This document shows, in pieces, positions 34,938 through 43,448 of a DNA stretch of 64,000 nt (its first letter is position 1; each line of letters starts with the position of its first letter). The notes beneath the pieces were generated by a model that saw only the letters and a program-made list of their open reading frames with translations, made no database searches and had not been told where the DNA came from. The position numbers and the translations under genes are program-made. The stretch comes from Puniceibacterium confluentis. Its GTDB lineage: Bacteria > Pseudomonadota > Alphaproteobacteria > Rhodobacterales > Rhodobacteraceae. The stretch is from positions 1 through 64,000 of the forward strand of contig NZ_VOJI01000006.1 in the NCBI RefSeq assembly GCF_007923445.1, in the 5' to 3' direction.

Positions 34938-37838
34938 ATGGCTAAGAAAATGCTTATCGACGCCACCCACGCGGAAGAGACCCGCGTTGTGGTGGTTGAC
35001 GGAAACAAGGTCGAGGAATTCGACTTTGAATCCGAAAACAAGCGCCAGCTTGCTGGCAACATCTATCTCGCAAAGGTAACCCGGGTCGAACCGTCGCTTC
35101 AGGCGGCTTTTGTCGATTACGGCGGCAACCGTCACGGGTTCCTCGCCTTTTCCGAGATTCATCCTGATTATTATCAGATTCCCGTCGCTGACCGTAAGGC
35201 GCTGATGGACGAAGAGCAGGCCTATGCCGAGGCCCAGCAACGCGAAGACGAAGACGAAAAGCCCAAGCGGTCCCGCACCCGGACCCGCGGGCGCTCCAAA
35301 CCCGAGAGCACCCGGTCGGATGATGCCACCACCTCGCAAGAGGTGTCGGGCATGGAGACCATTGATCTGGACGACGACGATGCGGCGGATGTCGAAGGTC
35401 TGTCGCCGATGGAGACCGTTGCGGCGACCCCGGTAGACGAACCCGAGGACGATCAGGCCGAAGGTGCAGAGACGGCGGCCGAGGACACTGACGAAGTTCA
35501 GCAGGCGTCTGACCGTGACGAATCCATTGAATCGGTTGCAGATGACGACACCGAGGAGGATTTCCGTCCGGTGCGCAAACCGCGCCCGCGCCGCTACAAG
35601 ATCCAGGAAGTCATCAAGGTCCGTCAGATCCTGCTGGTGCAGGTCGTCAAGGAAGAGCGCGGCAACAAGGGCGCGGCGCTCACCACCTATCTGTCGCTTG
35701 CCGGACGTTATTGCGTGCTGATGCCCAACACCGCGCGTGGCGGCGGCATTTCGCGCAAGATCACCAATGCCGCGGACCGCTCCAAGCTCAAGGAAATCGC
35801 ACAGAGCATCGAGGTGCCGAAGGGCGCCGGCCTGATCGTGCGCACCGCCGGGGCCAAGCGGACCAAGACCGAGATCAAGCGCGACTACGAATACCTGCAG
35901 CGTCTGTGGGAGCAGATCCGCGAGCTGACGCTCAAGTCGATTGCGCCCGCGAAGATTTACGAAGAGGGCGACCTGATCAAGCGGTCGATCCGCGATCTGT
36001 ACAACCGCGACATCGACGAGGTGTTTGTCGAGGGCGAGCGCGGCTACCGCATCGCCAAGGACTTCATGAAGATGATCATGCCGTCCCACGCGAAGAACGT
36101 GAAGCATTACGCTGAATCCATGCCGCTTTTTGCGCGCTATCAGGTCGAGAGCTATCTCAGCTCGATGTTCAACCCGACGGTGCAGCTCAAGTCGGGCGGC
36201 TATATCGTGATCGGTGTGACAGAGGCGCTGGTGGCGATCGACGTGAACTCGGGCCGTGCCACCAAGGAAGGCTCGATCGAGGAGACCGCGACCAAGACCA
36301 ACCTCGAGGCAGCCGAAGAGGTGGCACGCCAGCTGCGTCTGCGCGATCTTGCGGGCCTGATCGTGATCGACTTCATCGACATGGACGAGCGCAAGAACAA
36401 CCTCGCTGTCGAAAAGAAGATCAAGGACAAGCTCAAGACCGACCGCGCCCGCATCCAGGTGGGCCGGATTTCAGGCTTTGGCCTGATGGAAATGTCCCGT
36501 CAGCGCCTGCGCCCCGGCATGATCGAGGCGACGACATCGCCGTGCCCGGCCTGCCACGGCACCGGTCTGATCCGCTCGGATGACAATCTCGCGCTGTCCA
36601 TCCTGCGGGAGATCGAGGAAGAGGGCGTGCGCAAGCGGTCGCGTGAAGTGCTGGCGAAATGCCCGGTCGGCATCGCCAACTACCTGATGAACATGAAGCG
36701 GGAACACATCGCCCAGATCGAGCTGCGCTATGGCATGGCCGTCCGGATCGAAGGTGACCCGCATCTTGTCAGCCCGGATTTCAGCCTTGAAAAGTTCAAG
36801 ACTGCGACCCGTACCGTGCCCGAGGCGACCGCTTATGTGGTGTCGGTCGACACCTCGCTGATGGATCAGGTCGATGAAGACCAGGTCGACGAGGACGACG
36901 TCGAAGACGAATTGCCGATCGAAGACGCGGAAGTCGTATCCGAAGCACCGGCCCAGCCGAATGGCGAGTCCGGCGATGACGACGGCAAACCGAAAAAGCG
37001 TCGTCGGCGGCGTCGGCGCAGCCGGGGCAAGTCCAACGGCAACGGCGAGTCCGAGGATCAGAACGGCGACGACGAAGGCAAGGATGCTGCGGAGCCGGTT
37101 GCAGCGGTCGCAACAGAGGTCGTGACGTCGCAAGACGCCCCGGCCGAGGTCGCGGCGGAAGCACCGGCAGCGGCGGATACCGAAGCTACGCAACCGACCG
37201 AGACGGGTGCGACGCCTGCGGAGGCGGTGGACGGTACAGCTGAGGCAGTCGAGGCGGTTGCCGAAGAGCCCAAGCCCAAGGCCAAACGCACCCGGTCGCG
37301 CGCGAAGAAGCCCGCAGCCAAGGATGCGGCGACTGAGACCGCTGTTGCTGACAGTGACGTTGAGGAAAAGCCCAAGCCGAAGCGCACCCGGACCCGCAGC
37401 CGCAAGAAGGTTGAGGAAGCTCCGGCCGAAACGGTGACCAAACCTGACGCCGAAGCAACGGTGCCGGTCGCGGAAACCGCAGAAGCAGCGGCACCGGTCG
37501 AGGCGGCGATTGCGGCGGAGCCAGTGCCGGAACCCGAAGCAGCGGCGCAACCCGCAGTCGAGAAGCCCGAGCCGGTCGCCAGCACCGCCGAGCAGGTCAC
37601 CCCGGAAGCGCAGGCCGAGCCCGAAGAGGCTGCGCAGTCTGAGCAAGCGCCGGCGTCAGAAGCGCCAGTATACGCGGACACCTTGGCCGAAGCGACGTCT
37701 GCTCCGGAACCCGAAGTGGAGCCGGTGGCCGAGGCTGCGCCAGAGAGCGACCGGCAACTCGAATCCGCCGAGGCCGAGAGTGACGCATCAGACGATGGCA
37801 AGCCGAAAAAGCGCGGCTGGTGGTCGATCGGCCGCTAG
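34938..37838 (+). CDS. rne: Ribonuclease E/G
   Basis: A 966-residue endoribonuclease, core of the RNA degradosome. The N-terminal S1 domain is split by an acidic/basic insertion (about 95-215). The RNase H-like and DNase I-like catalytic core follows, with Mg-binding aspartates in VAIDVNSG and IVIDFIDMDERKNN, and the zinc-link CPACHGTG. The C-terminal third (about 620-966) is a disordered scaffold alternating acidic stretches with basic, RNA-binding clusters such as KKRRRRRRRSRGK and a final RGWWSIGR microdomain. The ATG at 34938 gives the standard start MAKKMLIDATHAEETRV. It shares a bidirectional terminator with tusA. Confidence 0.96.
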   Translation: MAKKMLIDATHAEETRVVVVDGNKVEEFDFESENKRQLAGNIYLAKVTRVEPSLQAAFVDYGGNRHGFLAFSEIHPDYYQIPVADRKALMDEEQAYAEAQQREDEDEKPKRSRTRTRGRSKPESTRSDDATTSQEVSGMETIDLDDDDAADVEGLSPMETVAATPVDEPEDDQAEGAETAAEDTDEVQQASDRDESIESVADDDTEEDFRPVRKPRPRRYKIQEVIKVRQILLVQVVKEERGNKGAALTTYLSLAGRYCVLMPNTARGGGISRKITNAADRSKLKEIAQSIEVPKGAGLIVRTAGAKRTKTEIKRDYEYLQRLWEQIRELTLKSIAPAKIYEEGDLIKRSIRDLYNRDIDEVFVEGERGYRIAKDFMKMIMPSHAKNVKHYAESMPLFARYQVESYLSSMFNPTVQLKSGGYIVIGVTEALVAIDVNSGRATKEGSIEETATKTNLEAAEEVARQLRLRDLAGLIVIDFIDMDERKNNLAVEKKIKDKLKTDRARIQVGRISGFGLMEMSRQRLRPGMIEATTSPCPACHGTGLIRSDDNLALSILREIEEEGVRKRSREVLAKCPVGIANYLMNMKREHIAQIELRYGMAVRIEGDPHLVSPDFSLEKFKTATRTVPEATAYVVSVDTSLMDQVDEDQVDEDDVEDELPIEDAEVVSEAPAQPNGESGDDDGKPKKRRRRRRRSRGKSNGNGESEDQNGDDEGKDAAEPVAAVATEVVTSQDAPAEVAAEAPAAADTEATQPTETGATPAEAVDGTAEAVEAVAEEPKPKAKRTRSRAKKPAAKDAATETAVADSDVEEKPKPKRTRTRSRKKVEEAPAETVTKPDAEATVPVAETAEAAAPVEAAIAAEPVPEPEAAAQPAVEKPEPVASTAEQVTPEAQAEPEEAAQSEQAPASEAPVYADTLAEATSAPEPEVEPVAEAAPESDRQLESAEAESDASDDGKPKKRGWWSIGR

Positions 37839-37859
37839 GTCCGTCTGCACGATGAAAAA

Positions 37860-37887
37860 AGCCCCGGCAGATCCGCCGGGGCTTTTT
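37860..37887. terminator. Bidirectional intrinsic terminator between rne and tusA
   Basis: AGCCCCGGC-N6-GCCGGGGCT is a perfect 9-bp stem with TTTTT on the right and an A-run (GAAAAAA) on the left, so it can terminate rne on the plus strand and tusA on the minus strand. Confidence 0.92.
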
Positions 37888-37946
37888 GCTGTCTATGTGC
37901 CGGTGGGCCGGGGACGCAGTTCCGGATGACCTGCCCGGGGTAGGGC

Positions 37947-38171
37947 CTACGCGCCTTTGCGGATGGTCCAGACCATGGCAGGACCGTCTGCGACGGAAGC
38001 CTCCAGCAGATGCCCGGCTTCGGCGCAGAAATGTGGCACGTCGATCACCGCGGCCGGATCGTCGGTGCGCAATGACAGCACATCGCCGCAAGCAAGCGCC
38101 GTCAGACGCTTGCGCGCCTTGAGCACGGGAAGGGGACACAGCAGCCCGGTTGCATCGAGATCATGGGTCAT
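37947..38171 (-). CDS. TusA family sulfurtransferase
   Basis: A 74-residue sulfur-carrier protein. It begins with the diagnostic DATGLLCPLPVLKARKRL, in which the Cys of CPxP carries the persulfide, and ends with a ferredoxin-like fold. Members relay sulfur for tRNA thiolation, molybdenum cofactor or other pathways. Its start at 38171 lies 76 bases from ccdA on the other strand, so the two may share a control region. Linkage to a thiol-redox membrane protein fits a sulfur-handling role. Confidence 0.9.
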   Translation of the reverse strand: MTHDLDATGLLCPLPVLKARKRLTALACGDVLSLRTDDPAAVIDVPHFCAEAGHLLEASVADGPAMVWTIRKGA

Positions 38172-38246
38172 GATTTGTGACTTAGGCGCTGTGTTACAAT
38201 GTGTCCACAGTGTTGTGACGCAACCGGACGTGACGGCGGTTGCGCA

Positions 38247-39017
38247 ATGGCCTATGTCGGTTTCATGTTCGGATTTGAAATCATCGACGCGGGACTTGCG
38301 CCCGCCATGTTCGTGGCGCTTCTGGCCGGGGTCATCTCGTTTCTGAGCCCCTGTGTGCTGCCCATCGTGCCGCCGTACCTTGCCTATATGTCGGGGGTCA
38401 GCGTGGCCGAGATGCAGGGTGGCGGTTCGGCCCGTTTCCGGGCGGTCACGGCAGCGCTGTTCTTTGTGATGGGGTTGTCGACCGTGTTCCTGCTTCTGGG
38501 GTTCACGGCTTCGGCCTTCGGCCTGTTCTTTCTTCAGAACCAGGAGCTTCTGGCGCAAATCTCAGGCGTTGTCGTCATGGTTTTCGGGCTGCATTTTCTG
38601 GGAGTGTTTCGCATTCCCTTTCTGGATCGCGAAGCGCGGGTAGATGCCGGGGACAGCGGCGGGTCTGCCTTTGGTGCCTACATCCTGGGGCTGGCCTTTG
38701 CCTTTGGCTGGACCCCCTGCATCGGCCCGCAACTTGGCGCGATCCTGTCGTTGGCGGCCTCCGAGGCCTCGGTGACCCGGGGCACTTTGCTGCTGGGCAT
38801 CTATGCCGCCGGACTGGGCATTCCCTTCTTGCTGGCGGCGCTGTTCCTGAGCCGGGCGATGACGCTGATGAACCGGCTCAAGCGACATATGAAGCTGATC
38901 GAACGGGTGATGGGCGTGTTGCTGATCGTGGTCGGCCTGGCGTTGGTCACCGGGGCGTTTTCAAGCTTTTCCTTCTGGCTGCTCGAGACCTTTCCCGCAC
39001 TCTCGACGCTGGGGTGA
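38247..39017 (+). CDS. ccdA: Cytochrome c biogenesis / thiol-disulfide interchange protein CcdA
   Basis: A 256-residue polytopic membrane protein that carries electrons from cytoplasmic thioredoxin to periplasmic thiol proteins. The two redox cysteines lie in internally repeated helices: FLSPCVLPIVPPYLAYMSG and FGWTPCIGPQLGAIL. Six hydrophobic helices and the length are right for the family. Two starts are plausible: ATG 38247 (chosen) and ATG 38265; neither has a strong ribosome site. Confidence 0.92.
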   Translation: MAYVGFMFGFEIIDAGLAPAMFVALLAGVISFLSPCVLPIVPPYLAYMSGVSVAEMQGGGSARFRAVTAALFFVMGLSTVFLLLGFTASAFGLFFLQNQELLAQISGVVVMVFGLHFLGVFRIPFLDREARVDAGDSGGSAFGAYILGLAFAFGWTPCIGPQLGAILSLAASEASVTRGTLLLGIYAAGLGIPFLLAALFLSRAMTLMNRLKRHMKLIERVMGVLLIVVGLALVTGAFSSFSFWLLETFPALSTLG

Positions 39018-39096
39018 CGCAGGCGGCTGCGGCGAATGTGCCTTACTCTTGCCGGAATGGATGCGTAGGCTCTGGGTGACTGCGCCGAGGTGAGCC

Positions 39097-40329
39097 ATGA
39101 CTGAATCACATCCCGAGATCGGCCGGCGCCGGGTGTTCTACATTCCCGGCTACGATCCGATTCATCCCCGCCGATACCGCGAGTTGTACCGCAAGGAAGG
39201 CGCGGCGCAGGCCGCGATTTCCGGCTATGAGATCGGCCTGACACCCAAGACCACCAAAGGCCCCTATGGCTGGCACGTTTCGGCCCGGATTGACGGGCAG
39301 AGGGTGGAAGCCGATGTCCAGGTGCTGGTCTGGTCCGACATCGTGCGCGGGTCGATGTCACAGTCCATCCCGGCAACCTACCTGCAACTTGTGCGCACCG
39401 CCTGGACCTATATCGCCAGCGGCACGTTGCGGCGGCTGATGCTTCTGCGCAAGGGGCCGGTGATCGCGGCGCTCTACCCGATCGGGATGCTGCTGGCGCA
39501 GGCGGTTCTGGGAATCGTCGCGGGCTGGGTGGTCGCTGCCGGAACCGCGCGGATATTCGGCCCCTGGCTGGGCGTTGTTGCGTCGGCGGGCGGCATGGTG
39601 CTGGGCCTGGCGGTTGCGGTGATGATCCTGCGATGGTTCAAGCGGCGCGACGGCAGGCTGTTTGCCTATTACCTGATGCATGACTACGCCTATTCGGCCC
39701 GGCTCGGTGGGGCAAACCCCCCGGAGCTCGAGCGGCGGATGGCAGAGTTCACGGACACGATCGGCGCGGCACTGCTGGAGCCTGTGGACGAGGTTCTGGT
39801 CGTCGGCCACTCTTCGGGTGCGCATCTGGCGGTGTCGATCCTCGCCGACCTGATCCGGCAGGGGCGGGTGCCCGCGAACGGACCAAGGCTGGCGTTCCTG
39901 AGCCTGGGGCAGGTGGTGCCGATGGTGTCCTTTTTGCCAAAGGCCACCCGGCTTCGCGCCGATCTGCATTATCTGTCATCCAGCGACGCCCTGACCTGGG
40001 TCGATGTGACGGCGCCGGGGGATGGCTGCGCCTTTGCGCTGTGTGATCCGGTGGCGGTCAGTGGCGTGGCGCCGCCAGGCAAGCGCTGGCCGCTGGTGTT
40101 TTCAGCCCAGTTCACCAGATCGCTGAGCCCGGAGCGGTGGAAACACCTGCGCTGGAAATTCTTTCGCCTGCATTTCCAATACCTCTGCGCCTTCGACCGG
40201 CCGCTGGATTACGATTATTTCCAGATCACGGCGGGACCGCACAGCCTTGCCAGCCGTTATGCCGATCGCCCGCCTTCGGCCAGCCGGATTGATGTCGCGG
40301 TGTCGAAATATACCTCGATGGCGGCATGA
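39097..40329 (+). CDS. Membrane-associated alpha/beta-hydrolase-like protein, unknown
   Basis: A 410-residue protein. The N-terminus RRRVFYIPGYDPIHPRRYRELY resembles the first strand of an alpha/beta-hydrolase; two or three transmembrane helices follow (about 122-180); then VLVVGHSSGAHLAVSIL gives a GxSxG nucleophile elbow with Ser239. A late histidine in GPHSLASRYAD could be catalytic. The hydrophobic insertion within a hydrolase fold is unusual. Its last bases overlap the P450 gene (ATGA at 40326-40329), so the two are coupled. It seems conserved but unnamed in Rhodobacteraceae; lipase, thioesterase or deacylase activity is only inferred. Confidence 0.7.
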   Translation: MTESHPEIGRRRVFYIPGYDPIHPRRYRELYRKEGAAQAAISGYEIGLTPKTTKGPYGWHVSARIDGQRVEADVQVLVWSDIVRGSMSQSIPATYLQLVRTAWTYIASGTLRRLMLLRKGPVIAALYPIGMLLAQAVLGIVAGWVVAAGTARIFGPWLGVVASAGGMVLGLAVAVMILRWFKRRDGRLFAYYLMHDYAYSARLGGANPPELERRMAEFTDTIGAALLEPVDEVLVVGHSSGAHLAVSILADLIRQGRVPANGPRLAFLSLGQVVPMVSFLPKATRLRADLHYLSSSDALTWVDVTAPGDGCAFALCDPVAVSGVAPPGKRWPLVFSAQFTRSLSPERWKHLRWKFFRLHFQYLCAFDRPLDYDYFQITAGPHSLASRYADRPPSASRIDVAVSKYTSMAA

Positions 40330-41684
40330 TCCCACCCAAACCCAGGGCACGGCCCGACAGGGTGTCGCTGTGGCGGTACCTGAAACTGTTCCGCGCCGAC
40401 ATCCTGTCGGCCCAGCCCGCGCGCCTGTACCGGGCCTGGATGGCCGAGTTCCGCACGCCGTTCTTTCGTTCGTACCTGCTCAACCAGCCGGATCTTGTGC
40501 GGCTGGTACTGAAGGAACGCCCGCGGGATTTCCCCAAGTCGGACCGCATCAGCGAAGGCCTGCGGCCGCTGCTGGGGCAAAGCGTTTTCCTGACCAATGG
40601 TGCGCAATGGGAGCGCCAGCGCCGCATCATCGACCCGGCCTTCGAGGGCGGACGGCTGCGCGAAACCTGGCCTGCGATGTGGGCGGCGGCCGAAGCGGCA
40701 CGGCACCGGCTGAGCGCACGCGCGGGCGAGGTGGTCGAAATCGAGGAAGTGGCCAGCCATGTGGCGGCGGATGTGATCTTTCGCACATTGTTCTCGATCC
40801 CGATCGAAGACGCCGTGGCACAGGAAGTCTTTACCGAATTCCGCGCCTATCAACGCACGCAGCCGATCGTGAACCTCGCCGCCTTTGTCCCGCTGCCGGA
40901 CTGGATGCCGCGGTTCTTTCGCCGCGACACCCGCGCCGCGGCGCGCCGGATTCGCGCTTTGATCAGGCAACTGACCGCAGAGCGGGCGCAGGCCATCGCT
41001 GACGGCACGGCGCCGGATGATCTGGCGACCAAGATCATGACAACGCCGGACCCCGAAACCGGGCAGCGCTTTTCTTCCGAGGAAATGGTCGATCAGGTGG
41101 CGATCTTCTTTCTGGCCGGGCATGAGACCAGCGCTTCGGCCCTGGCCTGGGCGCTGTATCTGCTGGCGCTGTTCCCGGACTGGCAACACAAGGTTGCGCG
41201 CGAGGCGGAGGCGCTGCAACAGGGCGACTTTGCGGAAATGGCCCGATTGCGGGTCAGCCGGGATGTTTTCCGCGAAACCCTGCGGCTGTATCCGCCAGTG
41301 CCGATGATGGTGCGCGAAACGGCCTGCCCGGAACATCTGCGCGCGCGGGATATTCCCAAGGGGGCGCAGATGGTGATCAGCCCCTGGCACCTGCACCGGC
41401 ACGTGCGGTTGTGGGAGCAGCCCGACAGCTTTGATCCGGCGCGCTGGGGGACAGAGAATGGCCGCACCTGCGCCCGCGATGCCTTTATCCCGTTTTCCGC
41501 CGGGGCGCGGGTCTGCCCGGGGGCAGGGTTTGCCATGATCGAGGGCCCGCTGCTGTTGTCGCTGCTGCTGCGTGACCTGCGGGTGAGTTGTGTTGCGGGG
41601 CAGGTTCCCGAGCCGGTGGCGCATCTCACGGTGCGGGCGCGGTCGGGGATTCATCTGCATGTTGCACGGCGCGGCACGGCATAA
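40326..41684 (+). CDS. Cytochrome P450
   Basis: A 452-residue soluble monooxygenase. The I-helix oxygen-binding motif is AGHETS (264-269), the K-helix ExxR is Glu317-Arg320, the PERF-like region is DPARW, and the heme-binding loop is FSAGARVCPG with the axial Cys397. The N-terminus lacks a membrane anchor. It overlaps the membrane hydrolase gene upstream by four bases. No redox-partner gene (ferredoxin or reductase) is nearby. The substrate is unknown; the coupling to a membrane hydrolase points to an acyl or lipid substrate. Confidence 0.93.
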   Translation: MIPPKPRARPDRVSLWRYLKLFRADILSAQPARLYRAWMAEFRTPFFRSYLLNQPDLVRLVLKERPRDFPKSDRISEGLRPLLGQSVFLTNGAQWERQRRIIDPAFEGGRLRETWPAMWAAAEAARHRLSARAGEVVEIEEVASHVAADVIFRTLFSIPIEDAVAQEVFTEFRAYQRTQPIVNLAAFVPLPDWMPRFFRRDTRAAARRIRALIRQLTAERAQAIADGTAPDDLATKIMTTPDPETGQRFSSEEMVDQVAIFFLAGHETSASALAWALYLLALFPDWQHKVAREAEALQQGDFAEMARLRVSRDVFRETLRLYPPVPMMVRETACPEHLRARDIPKGAQMVISPWHLHRHVRLWEQPDSFDPARWGTENGRTCARDAFIPFSAGARVCPGAGFAMIEGPLLLSLLLRDLRVSCVAGQVPEPVAHLTVRARSGIHLHVARRGTA

Positions 41685-41694
41685 TTTCAAGCGG

Positions 41695-41704
41695 TTAGCG
41701 CTAA
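41695..41704. promoter_or_regulatory. LacI-type operator upstream of the aldolase gene
   Basis: TTAGCGCTAA, a perfect palindrome with the central CG typical of LacI/GalR-family operators, 83-92 bases before the aldolase ATG. The flanks extend the symmetry (GGTTAGCGCTAAACC with one extra base). A carbon-status regulator is inferred; none is encoded nearby. Confidence 0.5.
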
Positions 41705-41786
41705 ACCTGCGTCGAGACGCTACCATAGGGCGGATCTTTCCCTTAGGACATTGGCGAACGTGATCAACAAGGATGATGGATCGACG

Positions 41787-42689
41787 ATGGCACAGGGTTC
41801 TGCAGCATTTTCGGCACAGGCCGAGCGCATGAAAACCGGCAAGGGCTTTATTGCCGCACTGGATCAGAGCGGCGGCTCGACTCCGAAGGCGCTGAAGCTC
41901 TACGGCGTGGACGAGGACAGCTATTCCGGTGAAGAGGCGATGTATGCCGAGATCCACGCGATGCGCTCGCGGATCATCCTGGCGCCGGATTTCACCTCGG
42001 AAAAGGTACTGGGCGCAATCCTGTTCGAGCGCACGATGCGCGCCGAAGTGAACGGCAAGCCGACGGCGGCTCTGCTCTGGGAAGATCGTGGAATCGTGCC
42101 GTTCCTGAAGATCGACAAGGGGCTCGAGGATCAGGCCGAGGGTGTGCAGATGATGAAGCCGATGCCGACGCTGGCGGCGCTGTTGGCGGACGCGGCAAGC
42201 TTCGGGATCTTCGGCACCAAGGAGCGTTCGGTGATTCACGAGGCGAATGCAGCCGGTATCGCGGCGGTGGTTGCGCAACAGTTCGAGGTTGCCAGAACCG
42301 TGATCGCCGCCGGTTTGGTGCCGATCATCGAGCCCGAAGTGAACATCCATTCGGCAACCAAGGGCGAGGCCGAGGCGCTGCTGCGCGACGAGATCCTGAA
42401 ACATCTCGACACGCTGGACGCCGGGCAGGATGTCATGCTGAAGCTGACGATCCCGGATGAGGACAACATTTACGATGTGCTGGCGGATCACCCCAGGGTG
42501 GTTCGGGTTGTTGCGCTGTCCGGCGGTTATACCACGGATGACGCCTGCCAGAGGCTTGCGCGCAACGGAAAGATGATCGCAAGTTTTTCACGGGCACTGA
42601 CCGAAGGCCTGAGCAAGCAGCAGTCCGATCCCGCGTTCAACGCGGCGCTTGGCGGCAATATCGACAAGATTTACCAGGCGTCGGTGTAA
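41787..42689 (+). CDS. Fructose-bisphosphate aldolase class I
   Basis: A 300-residue Schiff-base aldolase that splits fructose 1,6-bisphosphate in glycolysis and gluconeogenesis. GKGFIAALDQSGGSTPKALKLYGV at the N-terminus, LLWEDRGIVPFLKIDKGL, IIEPEVNIHS and the lysine-bearing VMLKLTIPDEDN are typical of the bacterial class I group common in alphaproteobacteria. The ATG at 41787 was preferred over the TTG at 41751 because GGATG/ATGGA lies just upstream and the family N-terminus starts there. Followed by a double-hairpin terminator. Confidence 0.93.
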   Translation: MAQGSAAFSAQAERMKTGKGFIAALDQSGGSTPKALKLYGVDEDSYSGEEAMYAEIHAMRSRIILAPDFTSEKVLGAILFERTMRAEVNGKPTAALLWEDRGIVPFLKIDKGLEDQAEGVQMMKPMPTLAALLADAASFGIFGTKERSVIHEANAAGIAAVVAQQFEVARTVIAAGLVPIIEPEVNIHSATKGEAEALLRDEILKHLDTLDAGQDVMLKLTIPDEDNIYDVLADHPRVVRVVALSGGYTTDDACQRLARNGKMIASFSRALTEGLSKQQSDPAFNAALGGNIDKIYQASV

Positions 42690-43032
42690 CCTGGCTGTGA
42701 CCGGTCTGGTGGGTCCGGGGCAATCCGGTTCCGCCGGACCAAGACTTTTCAGAAAAGTCTTGGCAAAAGTTTTCTGAAAACTTTTGGCGCTGTCCTTCCG
42801 GACCGACCAGCGGACGCACAGGTTCGCGGTTGCAGAAGATCACCACCTGTCCGGCGTTGGTGACCGCGCTATATCCGCGGCGGTCCAGTTCGTACAGAAA
42901 GTTTTCCAGCCCAATCACACGTTCAATATCGTGCAGTGACCGCCGCACGCTGCCGCCATCCAGGGCGGCTTTGGCCGAAAATATCTGGCGCATCCAGATC
43001 TCTGGCGAAGGGACCGAATGGGGTCTGCTCAT
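42637..43032 (-). CDS. Small conserved-looking protein with a repeat-encoded tail
   Basis: A 131-residue reading frame, unknown function. The first 80 residues (to about PVRPLVGPEG) look protein-like: helices SVRRSLHDIERVIGLENFLYELDRRGY, then strand AGQVVIFCNREPV. The remaining 50 residues are low in expected character and are encoded by the twin hairpins (QKFSENFCQDFSEKSW) and by antisense of the last 53 bases of the aldolase gene, suggesting the original stop was lost when the palindromes were inserted. It follows the RHH gene by 23 bases in the fumC cluster. Confidence 0.6.
   Translation of the reverse strand: MSRPHSVPSPEIWMRQIFSAKAALDGGSVRRSLHDIERVIGLENFLYELDRRGYSAVTNAGQVVIFCNREPVRPLVGPEGQRQKFSENFCQDFSEKSWSGGTGLPRTHQTGHSQVTPTPGKSCRYCRQAPR
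42739..42786. terminator. Twin palindromic hairpins downstream of the aldolase gene
   Basis: Two perfect stem-loops in tandem. The first is an 11-bp stem with loop CAG (42739-42763); the second is a 10-bp stem with loop CTG (42764-42786). Their cores, TTTTCAGAAAA and TTTTCTGAAAA, are reverse complements of each other, so they are inverted copies of one unit. Runs of T within the stems make either strand terminator-like. They probably end the aldolase transcript and that of the opposite hypothetical gene. Confidence 0.75.
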
Positions 43033-43055
43033 CTCGGCAGCGTTGCACGCCCGGG

Positions 43056-43274
43056 TTAATCCGCTCTTAACCGCTCCAGCACAAAGACCCTGATCGCCGA
43101 CGCCAGACCCACGTCCACGGCGCGGTTGGCGTCGATCTCGGCGGCGAGCTGGTTCAGTGGCTTGGCTTCAGCTTCGGCTATTTCCCGGAACGCGGTCCAG
43201 AAGGCATCTTCCAGCGACACCGAGGTCCGGTGTCCGCGCAGCGTAAGCGAGCGTTTGACCGGCCGCCCGCTCAT
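43056..43274 (-). CDS. Ribbon-helix-helix domain protein
   Basis: A 72-residue protein of the RHH_4 type: RPVKRSLTLRGHRTSVSLEDAFWTAFREIAEAEAKPLNQLAAEIDANR. The short strand SLTLRGHRTSVSLE would contact DNA as a dimer. Its ATG overlaps the DUF4169 stop by four bases (43271-43274). It probably regulates the fumC cluster or an unlinked target. Confidence 0.85.
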   Translation of the reverse strand: MSGRPVKRSLTLRGHRTSVSLEDAFWTAFREIAEAEAKPLNQLAAEIDANRAVDVGLASAIRVFVLERLRAD

Positions 43275-43447
43275 GGATCGCGCTTCTTGCCGTCAAGATC
43301 CCTGGCAGCCCGGGCCGCGCGCGCCGCCTCGCGATCCTTTTCAGCTTTGCTGCGGCCGAAACGCACGGCATTCTCGTCAGCGCGGGCCTTTTTTTCGGCC
43401 CGCGCCTTGTCCTTGCGGAACCGGTTCAGATTGACCGGTTCGGACAT
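43271..43447 (-). CDS. DUF4169 family small basic protein
   Basis: A 58-residue protein reading MSEPVNLNRFRKDKARAEKK at the start and rich in Arg, Lys and Ala throughout, the DUF4169 pattern. Function unknown; the charge suggests RNA or ribosome contact. It starts one base after the fumC stop and overlaps the RHH start. Confidence 0.85.
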   Translation of the reverse strand: MSEPVNLNRFRKDKARAEKKARADENAVRFGRSKAEKDREAARAARAARDLDGKKRDP

Positions 43448-43448
43448 C

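Noticed and set aside
40257-42491. Minus-strand open frame opposite the P450 and aldolase genes
   Set aside because: Antisense to two motif-complete genes.
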